Positions 1 through 6,804 of a stretch of DNA of 10,699 bases are shown here, in pieces. Within the stretch, counting starts at the first letter, position 1. Every line of letters begins with the position of its first letter. The position numbers and the translations under genes were made by a program. Source of the stretch: Actinomycetota bacterium (GTDB lineage Bacteria > Actinomycetota > Actinomycetes > Nanopelagicales > Nanopelagicaceae). Below the pieces are notes generated by a model. The model was given only the letters and a program-made list of their open reading frames with translations. It made no database searches and was not told the origin of the DNA. Location of the stretch: NCBI GenBank assembly GCA_009698045.1, contig WLRE01000042.1, positions 1 to 10,699 of the forward strand, read 5' to 3'.

Positions 1-204
1 CGCTCGACCGATGAGTTCTTCTACGCCGGTATAAATGTCGCCAAAATCTAGAGTAGAAATTCCAGCTTCAATAAATGAGACAGTGTCAGCAACCGCCTGT
101 TCATCTTCAATTTTTCTATCTAGAGAGTGACCAGAACTAAGTTGCCAACCACCTTTAATAACAGGGGAGATCTCATAGCCAGAGACCATGGAGCGCTTCT
201 TCAT
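1..204 (-). CDS. Aldo/keto reductase, N-terminal 68 residues (cut by window start)
   Basis: Only the first 68 codons are present; the gene runs off the window. Aldo/keto reductases are cytosolic NAD(P)H-dependent TIM-barrel enzymes that reduce aldehydes and ketones. What is visible fits the N-terminal third of that barrel: a first-strand segment with GGWQL at residues 18-22, then TLDFGDIY at 51-58, which carries the family's catalytic Asp (D53) and Tyr (Y58). The Lys and His of the tetrad lie beyond the window. The ATG overlaps the stop of the preceding AKR-RidA gene by four bases (ATGA), so the two are probably translationally coupled; a GGAGG lies 10 bases before the ATG. It resembles the AKR half of its neighbour in layout, suggesting a tandem paralogue. 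Substrate unknown. Confidence 0.85.
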   Translation of the reverse strand, partial: MKKRSMVSGYEISPVIKGGWQLSSGHSLDRKIEDEQAVADTVSFIEAGISTLDFGDIYTGVEELIGRA

Positions 205-1646
205 GAAATAACCGCCTCCACTTCGATCTCGACCATGTAACCATCACCGATAAGTTTCGCCTTTACCATTGTGTTAGCAGGGCGAATGTCGGCAAATCGT
301 TCTCCGTGAACTCGGGCAATCGGCTCCCAGTACTTGAGATCGTTGCAGTAAATCCGACTGCGCACTACATCAGAGAGTTTGCCACCTAAAGATTCGATGG
401 AAGCTTCAATCTTGTCAATCACAAATTGAGTTTGGGCTATGGGGTCATCTGCGCCAACAAGTAAATCTCCGTGCGTAGCAGTTGTTCCAGAGACAAGGAT
501 GCGATCGCCAATTCGAAAGGCACGTGAATAGCCAGCGAGCGTCTCCCATGAAGTTCCAGAGTCGATATAACTGCGGTTACCTCTTGTGGTGACTTCATAA
601 ACTGCAGGGAGCTCTTCGTAATGATGACTGGTATCACCTGACGCAGTGAGATATGGAGGTTTGCGATATTCATCGCCGCAATCACCAGGGATTGGATCCA
701 AAATATCGAGAGCGGCAGAGATGCTCTTTATCTGAGACTTCGTCAGTTCGAAATCAAAGAGCGAAACTGCATCTGCAATATGAGCGTTCTCACCTAATCG
801 TGCGCCAATAATGACTGAACCGACCGCCTTGCGAGTGAGCTGATACTTGCTAGCGATAGTTGAGATTGAGTGATTAGTTTCAAGTGCAACTTTGTTTACT
901 TCTTCAAGCACATGTTGGAATTTCTCCCAACCGCCGGCAGTATCAATAAAGCGCTTATATTTCATGAGCGACCAGTTAGTTAAGGCGTCACCGGTTGGCT
1001 CTGGCTTACCTAGCCATTTGCTGGAGATGAATCCTCCGCACAAAGTTCCATAGGCAAATATCTTCACGCCATTCTCATCACAGTAATCAGCCATCCGGCC
1101 ACCACCACGGCGATCGACGAGTGAATAAGAGATTTGATTGGAGACGATATTTACGCCGACAGATTTAGCGATACGAAGATGTGCAGTATCAAAATTCGTT
1201 GTACCCAACGCGCCAATCAAGCCCTCTTCTTGCAACTCTTGCAGGTAGAGCAAAGTATCTAGCCAGTATGGATTTGTGTAAGTCCATGCGTGATACTGAA
1301 GTAGATCTACTTTCTTTGTATTTAGCCTTGTCAAACGTTCTTGCACTGCAGCGCGGACTTCTTCGCGAGTAACAGGACCTGGCTTTGGTACCCATTTGGT
1401 CAGCATGTGAGTACTTGGGCCTTCCGCCCAATTGGTTTGAAAATAACCAGCAATTATTTCGGCAGAACCATAATGATCAGCCATATCAAAGGTATTAAGC
1501 CCAGCAGCCACATAAGGTTCCATAAATTTGGCTGTTGCTGCTGGATCGAGAGTGTTGCCACCCTTCTCCATATCAGCAATCTGCCAGAGTCCAGTGATTG
1601 CCCTTGATACTTCTAAGCCTTTAGCTAACTTAACCTTTTCAATCAT
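201..1646 (-). CDS. Aldo/keto reductase fused to a C-terminal RidA-like domain
   Basis: This 481-residue protein joins two domains. Residues 1 to about 330 are an aldo/keto reductase with the full catalytic tetrad by eye: D54 and Y59 (in FDMADHYG), K84 (MLTKW) and H119 (LLQYHAW). A late SVIIGARLGENAHI segment at 277-290 matches the family's cofactor phosphate-binding loop. Residues of about 366-481 match the YjgF/YER057c/UK114 (Rid) fold, with RILVSGTTA at 382-390 and a VEIEVEAVI end. In RidA deaminases the PARS motif holds the substrate arginine (E. coli R105); here the motif reads PANT and the residue is N458, so classical enamine/imine deaminase activity is doubtful. A single AKR is usually about 300-350 residues, so the extra length is the Rid domain. 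The ATG at 1646 lies 30 bases after the PLP enzyme stop and has only a weak ribosome site. The fusion suggests linked chemistry; its substrate is unknown. Confidence 0.88.
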   Translation of the reverse strand: MIEKVKLAKGLEVSRAITGLWQIADMEKGGNTLDPAATAKFMEPYVAAGLNTFDMADHYGSAEIIAGYFQTNWAEGPSTHMLTKWVPKPGPVTREEVRAAVQERLTRLNTKKVDLLQYHAWTYTNPYWLDTLLYLQELQEEGLIGALGTTNFDTAHLRIAKSVGVNIVSNQISYSLVDRRGGGRMADYCDENGVKIFAYGTLCGGFISSKWLGKPEPTGDALTNWSLMKYKRFIDTAGGWEKFQHVLEEVNKVALETNHSISTIASKYQLTRKAVGSVIIGARLGENAHIADAVSLFDFELTKSQIKSISAALDILDPIPGDCGDEYRKPPYLTASGDTSHHYEELPAVYEVTTRGNRSYIDSGTSWETLAGYSRAFRIGDRILVSGTTATHGDLLVGADDPIAQTQFVIDKIEASIESLGGKLSDVVRSRIYCNDLKYWEPIARVHGERFADIRPANTMVKAKLIGDGYMVEIEVEAVIS

Positions 1647-1676
1647 GAGCAGATTCTCGCCGATCGATAGTTGAAG

Positions 1677-2843
1677 CTATTTGCGGAGGAAAGATTTATG
1701 TTTAGCGAATGCCGCCAACACTTTCTCGACATCTTCACGGTTGTTATAGAAGTGAGGCGATACGCGAATGTTTCCATCGCGGCAAGAGGTAACAACCTTC
1801 TCGCCTTCGAGGGCTGCAACGTGTGCATTCTCATCAGTGGATGCGACCGCAAGCATGGCACCATGGTTTAAACGTGATGATGGGGTGACAACAGTTCCGC
1901 CCATAGCTTCGATGCCAGCTCGTAGCTCGTCATGAAGTGGTGCTACATAGTCATAAATATTCTGCATTCCAACTTCAAGCATGATTTCTAGCCCCGCAGC
2001 AGCCGGATATAGCGCTGGGATTGCAGGTGTGCCAGCTTCGAATCGACGAGCATCGGTCGCTGGGTCATAAGCATGAATATCCATGGCAAAGATGTCTCGA
2101 GCGGCAAACCAGCCGGTGTTGATCGGAACTAAATGTTTTGTTGTGGATTCACGAGCAAACATAAATCCAACGCCTGGTGCTCCGAGCATGTACTTGAGAT
2201 TTCCGCTGACTAGAAAATCGGTTTTTAAAGTAGAGAGATCGATGGGAACAGCGCCAGTGCCTTGGTAGGCATCGACGAGAACAAGCGCACCCTTCTTGTG
2301 TGCAGCTTCAATGATTGGCTCTAGCTCAGTCATTGCACCGTTGCGGAAGCAGACCATGGTGACCGAGACAATGAGAGTCTCATCATCAATCGCGTTAATG
2401 ACTGCAGCAACATCTACTGTGAGGTCTGGCTTGCTAGCAACGTGAACAACCTTTGCGCCACGTCTTTCTTGTGCGTGCCAGATTTGACCAATGGTCGGGA
2501 ATTCATTTTCGGTAGTAACAATTTTGTTGCGCTTCTGGGTGTAATCAAAACTAGAAGCGAGAGAGCTAACTGCTGCTGATGCTGAAGTTGTAACAGCAAT
2601 CTCGGCACTAGCAACGTTGAAAAATTTTGCAAGAAGTCCGCGAACATTCTCTTGGTGTCCGGCCCAGTCGCCCCAGGCAGAGCCCTTGAGTTCGAGTGTT
2701 TGAAGATAGGTATCAAAGCTGGCACGAACGCGATCAGCAAGGGCACCTTGGGAGCATGTGTTCATATATGTCACATGGTTAAAGACAGTGAATTGATCTC
2801 GGTAGATTGCTGAAAGATCTTGAACTGATGTGTTAACGGCCAA
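1677..2843 (-). CDS. Class V fold-type I PLP-dependent enzyme (aminotransferase/lyase/epimerase-like)
   Basis: This is a cytosolic pyridoxal-phosphate enzyme of the class V aminotransferase superfamily, which includes cysteine desulfurases, kynureninase and isopenicillin N epimerase-like proteins. Numbering from the TTG at 2843 (388 residues), visible features are an N-terminal YMNTCSQG, a VDAYQGTGAV segment whose D191 should pair with the PLP pyridine nitrogen, SGNLKYMLG with K217 as the likely Schiff-base lysine, an RRFEAGTPA loop, and a late NIRVSPHFYN whose R360 is placed to bind a substrate carboxylate. No catalytic cysteine loop typical of IscS/SufS is evident, so cysteine desulfurase is unlikely. 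The start is ambiguous: the TTG has GGAGGG six bases upstream and overlaps livF by 11 bases, whereas an ATG at 2867 or TTG at 2876 gives longer overlaps and weaker sites. Its place between transporter and reductase genes suggests it acts on the imported amino compound. Confidence 0.85.
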   Translation of the reverse strand: MAVNTSVQDLSAIYRDQFTVFNHVTYMNTCSQGALADRVRASFDTYLQTLELKGSAWGDWAGHQENVRGLLAKFFNVASAEIAVTTSASAAVSSLASSFDYTQKRNKIVTTENEFPTIGQIWHAQERRGAKVVHVASKPDLTVDVAAVINAIDDETLIVSVTMVCFRNGAMTELEPIIEAAHKKGALVLVDAYQGTGAVPIDLSTLKTDFLVSGNLKYMLGAPGVGFMFARESTTKHLVPINTGWFAARDIFAMDIHAYDPATDARRFEAGTPAIPALYPAAAGLEIMLEVGMQNIYDYVAPLHDELRAGIEAMGGTVVTPSSRLNHGAMLAVASTDENAHVAALEGEKVVTSCRDGNIRVSPHFYNNREDVEKVLAAFAKHKSFLRK

Positions 2844-3540
2844 GATATGCCCTCCGTAGTTCTTCATGGCCAGCAAGTTCGCTCGCCTTACCTTCTAATA
2901 CTATGCGCCCAGTTTGGAGTACATAGCCACGATCAGCAATAGAGAGCGCCATATTGGCGTTCTGCTCGACAACTAACATTGAAATTCCTTGAGCATGAAG
3001 CCCGGCGATCATTTCAAAGCTTTGCTCGACAAGTCGGGGAGATAGACCCATGGAAGGTTCATCCATAAGAATCAAACGAGGCCGAGACATAAGAGCGCGA
3101 CCGACAGCGACCATTTGCTGCTCGCCTCCAGAAAGGGTTCCTGCTAATTGATTCTGACGATCTTTTAACTTAGGAAAAAGCTCGAATACTCGTTCGATAT
3201 CTGCTGGATCAGCATCACCGAGAACATAAGCACCAATCTTCAAATTCTCCAGAACCGTCATAGGTCCAAAGAGACGACGATTCTCCGGCACAACAGCCAT
3301 TCCTAACTTAACGCGGGTAGAAGTCGATTTCTTGGTGACATCTTCGCCAGCAAAAGTAATGGATCCATTCTTGGGCGAGACCATGCCAAGCGCTGTCTTT
3401 AAGGTTGTGGATTTTCCGCAGGCATTTCCGCCGAGCAAGCAGACGAGTTCGCCTTCATTTACTTGAAGAGAAAGTCCTTGAAGAATATGAATCGCACCAT
3501 AGTAAGTGTCGATATTTTCTAGAGTAAGTAATGGTTTCAT
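2833..3540 (-). CDS. livF: Branched-chain amino acid-type ABC transporter ATP-binding protein LivF
   Basis: LivF is one of the two ATPases that power a LivKHMGF-type importer at the inner face of the membrane. The 235-residue length is normal for LivF. Motifs are Walker A GGNACGKST (37-45), signature LSGGEQQ (136-142), Walker B LILMDEP (156-162, D160 and E161), and VEQN near 191-194, where LivF proteins typically carry Gln in place of the switch histidine. The tail EELRRAYLGR is typical of LivF. It starts at ATG 3540, overlapping the livG stop by four bases (ATGA), and ends 11 bases inside the probable start of the PLP enzyme gene. Family assignment is firm; the transported substrate (branched-chain amino acids, other amino acids, amides or urea-like molecules) is not determined. 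Confidence 0.95.
   Translation of the reverse strand: MKPLLTLENIDTYYGAIHILQGLSLQVNEGELVCLLGGNACGKSTTLKTALGMVSPKNGSITFAGEDVTKKSTSTRVKLGMAVVPENRRLFGPMTVLENLKIGAYVLGDADPADIERVFELFPKLKDRQNQLAGTLSGGEQQMVAVGRALMSRPRLILMDEPSMGLSPRLVEQSFEMIAGLHAQGISMLVVEQNANMALSIADRGYVLQTGRIVLEGKASELAGHEELRRAYLGR
2850..2855 (-). promoter_or_regulatory. Strong Shine-Dalgarno site deciding the PLP enzyme start
   Basis: The minus strand reads GGAGGG here, six bases before a TTG at 2843. A six-base match at ideal spacing favours TTG over the in-frame ATG at 2867, whose upstream sequence has only a weak, distant purine run. The site falls inside the last codons of livF or just before its stop, as expected for a coupled operon gene. 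Confidence 0.55.
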
Positions 3541-4316
3541 TTGCGATCAGCCGATCCTTTGCCTAAATAAGCTTCAACTACATCTGGGTGAGTAGCTACT
3601 GAATCGAAGTCGCCTTCGGCAATTTTTACTCCGTGATCAAGTGCGATAACACGATCGCTAATGCCTTCTACAACATGCATATCGTGTTCAATAACTAAAA
3701 TAGTTAAATCCTTCTCGGTCCGGAGTCTTTCGATAACTTCGGTAATTTCTTGAGTTTCCTTGGGATTCATTCCTGCAGCTGGTTCGTCGAGAAGAAGTAC
3801 CTTTGGATTGGTAGCTAACGCACGAGCAATCTCTAGCCGACGACGGTTTGCGTAGGAGAGTGAGTAAGCGGGTTGTTCCCAGCGATAGCCAGTGAGCCGG
3901 GTTCCAAAGAAACTGAGTAACTCTTCAGCACGCGCTCGAACTTCTCGCTCTTCTCTGCGGCTAGAAGGAAGCCCCAAGGCTGATGAGAAAATATTTGATT
4001 TTGTCTGCGCATAAGTCGCAGCCATTACATTTTCAATCACAGACATATTGAGAAAGAGTCGTACATTTTGAAATGTTCGCGCGATGCCTAAGCGATTGAT
4101 TATCGCTGGATCTTTGCCTGCGATGCTCTTTCCTTCGAGAAGCACATCGCCCTCTGTAGGGGTATAGATGCCAGTGACAACATTGAAGAGAGTTGTCTTT
4201 CCGGCGCCATTAGGGCCGATGACACTAACGATTTCGCCTTTATTAACAGTGATGTCTAGTTCACTGACTGATTTCAAAGCACCAAATTGCATGGTTACTT
4301 TCTTGAACTCCAACAT
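3537..4316 (-). CDS. livG: Branched-chain amino acid-type ABC transporter ATP-binding protein LivG
   Basis: LivG is the partner ATPase of LivF. The 259-residue protein has Walker A GPNGAGKTT (34-42), a Q-loop in TFQNVRLF (Q83), Walker B VLLLDEP (173-179, D177 and E178) and switch histidine H211 in VIEHDM. It also has the LivG-typical RRLEIARALATNP stretch. The signature reads LSYAN (153-157) where ABC proteins normally have LSGGQ or, in LivG, a Gly-containing variant; A156 stands where the conserved glycine is expected. The C-terminal EAYLGKG tail is normal. Its ATG at 4316 follows the livM stop directly (no gap), with GGAGGT seven bases upstream inside livM, and its stop overlaps the livF start. 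Confidence 0.95.
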   Translation of the reverse strand: MLEFKKVTMQFGALKSVSELDITVNKGEIVSVIGPNGAGKTTLFNVVTGIYTPTEGDVLLEGKSIAGKDPAIINRLGIARTFQNVRLFLNMSVIENVMAATYAQTKSNIFSSALGLPSSRREEREVRARAEELLSFFGTRLTGYRWEQPAYSLSYANRRRLEIARALATNPKVLLLDEPAAGMNPKETQEITEVIERLRTEKDLTILVIEHDMHVVEGISDRVIALDHGVKIAEGDFDSVATHPDVVEAYLGKGSADRK

Positions 4317-5765
4317 TTACAAGACCTCCACTCGGGTCTTGCCAAGGAAGCCTTGAGGGCGCACAATCATGAGAACAACGAGAAGCATTCCGATAATCAA
4401 TTGCCTTGTGGTGTTGGGCTCGATAACTAACCGGTCTTCCCAAACAAAGATTGCAACATATGTAATAAGCGGAAGCAAGTAGAACTTAATTTTCTCTTTG
4501 GCGATGGAGTAATAGGCAATTAAGGATATGAGGAGTACAAAACCAATATTTCCCCAGAGAAGACGGCTTTGAGGAATAACCAACCAATGTTGGAGCGCCT
4601 TGCTAACAGGAGCGATGGCCCAAGTTGCTGCAGGGGTGGTTGCAATATTTAGAGCAGAGACAATAACTTTTACTAGGAATCCGATCAGGACTACGAGCGC
4701 GATATTGAAGGCAAACTTTTTCCAGCTCTTGCCGAGTACAGCGATTGTAAGAATTAGCACGGATAAGAAGAGAATCTCGCTATAGTTTTGAACACGAAGA
4801 ATTTCTGGAAGTACGGACATCACGAATGCTCCGAGAATTGATCCGGGGATGCTGCCACTTCCACCAAGAATTACCGCGGCATAGATAAGAGTGAGCAGTG
4901 GCATATCAAAACCGTTGATGAACACTGAGTTTTGAATACCTGCAAATATCGTTCCAGCCAAGCCAGCAATTGCCGCACCGACGATAAAAGCCAACATCTT
5001 TAAGTTGTTTACTTTGATGCCCATAGCTTGAGAAGCAAGTGAATCTTCGCGCACTGTCTTCCACGCACGTCCTACCCGAGTGCGATCTACTCGGATGATT
5101 GCGATAATAAGGAATACCAGAATTACTAACAAGAGCCAGTAATAGTCGGCCGCGCCCTTAAATTTATAGCCAAATAATACAAATGGATCTAACCCAGGAA
5201 TTCCGTTTGAGCCACCGGTGATATCTGTGGACTCTTCATTACCGGGAAAGGTGATGGAATCTGAAGAGATGATCAATTGAATAAATACTTGCCCGAAGAA
5301 GAGCGTAACAATTGCAAGATAATCACCGAAGAGTCGTCGTGATGGAAGGCTGACTAGATATCCAAGAAAAGCAGTGACTATTACGATAGCTGGGACCGAC
5401 AAATATGTAGGCCAGTGCTGGTTGAGATGTCCGGAAGATGTGAGGGCATATGCATACGCACCAAAACCAAAGAATGCGACAAAGCCAAGGTCTAGCAAGC
5501 CTGCAAAACCCATCACGACATTCAAGCCCAAGGTCAAGATAAGGAAAACCCCGAGGTTTGCTGCAATTCGTTGGAGATAGAAATCATCAACGAATAATCC
5601 AAATGCGATTGCAGCAACTCCAAGAATTCCATAACGAATAGCTGGCGATACCTTTTGGTTGAGCAGATCCAAAATTCCTAATAAACCTGAACGACGCGCT
5701 AGACGCTTCTCATGTTGGGCAACCCATTCGTCGGTGCCGATACCTAAGCCCTGTTGTTCGCTCAT
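4317..5765 (-). CDS. livM: Branched-chain amino acid-type ABC transporter permease LivM, enlarged
   Basis: LivM is one of the two integral membrane subunits of the importer. The core is clear: LNVVMGFAGLLDLG (81-94), SLPSRRLFGDYLAIVTL (139-155), the ATPase-coupling loop around R230-I250 with REDSLASQAMGI, and VILGGSGSIPGSILGAF (298-314). At 482 residues it is longer than most LivM proteins (roughly 300-420). The extra length lies late: after PEILR (320-324) come about 125 residues with three or four hydrophobic helices (near 330-345, 352-371, 403-419 and 426-443) before the standard ending LVVLMIVRPQGFLG (462-475). The N terminus has a charged segment of about 45 residues before the first helix. 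The ATG at 5765 lies four bases after the livH stop, with AAGG upstream inside livH. Confidence 0.93.
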   Translation of the reverse strand: MSEQQGLGIGTDEWVAQHEKRLARRSGLLGILDLLNQKVSPAIRYGILGVAAIAFGLFVDDFYLQRIAANLGVFLILTLGLNVVMGFAGLLDLGFVAFFGFGAYAYALTSSGHLNQHWPTYLSVPAIVIVTAFLGYLVSLPSRRLFGDYLAIVTLFFGQVFIQLIISSDSITFPGNEESTDITGGSNGIPGLDPFVLFGYKFKGAADYYWLLLVILVFLIIAIIRVDRTRVGRAWKTVREDSLASQAMGIKVNNLKMLAFIVGAAIAGLAGTIFAGIQNSVFINGFDMPLLTLIYAAVILGGSGSIPGSILGAFVMSVLPEILRVQNYSEILFLSVLILTIAVLGKSWKKFAFNIALVVLIGFLVKVIVSALNIATTPAATWAIAPVSKALQHWLVIPQSRLLWGNIGFVLLISLIAYYSIAKEKIKFYLLPLITYVAIFVWEDRLVIEPNTTRQLIIGMLLVVLMIVRPQGFLGKTRVEVL

Positions 5766-5769
5766 CGTC

Positions 5770-6687
5770 TTATGCCTTCACAATCGCTTTTTTGCCGAAG
5801 AGACCATTAGGTCGGAGCAACATCACGGCGATCAGAAGAATAAAGGTGTAGAAATCAGAGAAGTTAGTAGATAGATAGCCTTGAGTGAGTGATTCGACCA
5901 CGCCAAGAAGAAGTCCGCCAGCCATTGCACCAGGAATTGAACCAATACCTCCGATAACGGCGGCAGTAAAACCCTTTAACCCTGGAACAAATCCCATTCC
6001 ACTTGAAACTCCGCGAAGAAGTAATCCATTCATCACACCCGCTGCTGCGGCAAGGGCTGCTCCAACAAAAAATGTCCAACGAATAACCTTGTCGATATCA
6101 ATGCCCATCATCACTGCGGCATCTCGATCAATAGCGATAGCGCGCATCGCGCGACCAACCTGCGTCTTATTGACCCACCGAGAGAGTGCAAACATGAGAG
6201 CAAATGCCAAGATAAGTACCGTAATTCGCACTGAATCGATGGTCACATCTCCGATTGAAAACCCGAGTGTCGATGGAATGAAAGAGGAGGTGTCATAGCT
6301 ACGAATATTTGCCGAGAAAATAAGTTGTGCGGCGTTTTGCAGCAATATGGAGACGCCGAGCGCACTAATTAAAGGCGCAATTCTGGAAGAGCCTCGAAGC
6401 GGGCGATAGGCAAAACGTTCAATAACTATTCCGAGTAAACCAGTGCCAATCATTGAGATAGCAAACATCAGAAAGAGCATTATGGGGACAGGCACTATGG
6501 ATTTTGTTGGACCGCCTAATGCCAACTCAACGAAATAACCGAGAAATGCCCCGACCATATAAACATCGCCATGCGCAAAGTTCAGAATCTGCAGCACGCC
6601 ATAAACAAGTGAGTAGCCAAGAGCAATCAGCGCATACACACCGCCGAGAGTTAGACCATTTACTAACTGTTGCCCGAGATAACTCAT
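5770..6687 (-). CDS. livH: Branched-chain amino acid-type ABC transporter permease LivH
   Basis: LivH is the second membrane subunit and pairs with LivM. The 305-residue length is normal. Hallmarks are NGLTLGGVYALIALGYSLVYG (10-30), the LNFAHGD motif (35-41) near the start of the second helix, RPLRGSSRIAPLISALG (95-111), the coupling loop RAMRAIAIDRDAAVMMGI (179-196), AAVIGGIGSIPGAMAGG (242-258), and the LRPNGLFGKK ending (291-300). About eight hydrophobic segments are seen. The start is ATG 6687, with AAAGG five bases upstream. It follows livK after a 117-base gap that holds two hairpins, and its stop lies four bases from the livM start. Confidence 0.95.
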   Translation of the reverse strand: MSYLGQQLVNGLTLGGVYALIALGYSLVYGVLQILNFAHGDVYMVGAFLGYFVELALGGPTKSIVPVPIMLFLMFAISMIGTGLLGIVIERFAYRPLRGSSRIAPLISALGVSILLQNAAQLIFSANIRSYDTSSFIPSTLGFSIGDVTIDSVRITVLILAFALMFALSRWVNKTQVGRAMRAIAIDRDAAVMMGIDIDKVIRWTFFVGAALAAAAGVMNGLLLRGVSSGMGFVPGLKGFTAAVIGGIGSIPGAMAGGLLLGVVESLTQGYLSTNFSDFYTFILLIAVMLLRPNGLFGKKAIVKA

Positions 6688-6718
6688 TACTACCTTTCAA
6701 AATTTATTTTTTACGGAG

Positions 6719-6755
6719 TAAGTGGCGGTGGTGGATAAACCACCGCCGCCACTTA
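6719..6755 (-). terminator. GC-rich hairpin between livK and livH (attenuator or mRNA stabiliser)
   Basis: Two arms of 16 bases (6719-6734 and 6740-6755, TAAGTGGCGG followed by GGTGG-like bases) are inverted around a five-base loop. In the minus-strand transcript 15 of 16 positions pair, with one C-A mismatch (6745/6729); the plus-strand copy would pair throughout because that position becomes G-U. No run of U follows on the minus side, so it is not a classical rho-independent terminator, although actinobacterial terminators often lack the U tract. A hairpin directly behind a binding protein gene commonly protects its 3' end or partly terminates, giving more LivK than membrane subunits. That role is inferred. 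Confidence 0.6.
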
Positions 6756-6765
6756 TCGTCCCTAT

Positions 6766-6788
6766 TTAAGTAAACAGTGCTTACTTAA
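6766..6788. repeat. Short AT-rich inverted repeat after livK stop
   Basis: TTAAGTAA at 6766-6773 and TTACTTAA at 6781-6788 form a perfect eight-base inverted repeat around a seven-base loop. It sits 16 bases beyond the livK stop and 10 bases before the GC-rich hairpin in the direction of transcription. It is weak as an RNA stem; it could add to the livK 3' end structure or be a protein site. Confidence 0.4.
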
Positions 6789-6804
6789 TTACTTCACTAA
6801 GGAA

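Noticed and set aside
1677..2843. Cysteine desulfurase (IscS/SufS) identity for the PLP enzyme
   Set aside because: The lysine and aspartate of the class V fold are present, but the catalytic cysteine loop and Fe-S or Suf partners are not seen.
3545..3556. Inverted GATC pair just upstream of livF
   Set aside because: Four-base arms inside livG codons; expected by chance.
5885..6298. 137-codon open frame on the plus strand inside livH
   Set aside because: Shadow of livH; proline- and threonine-rich composition with no family features and no ribosome site of note.
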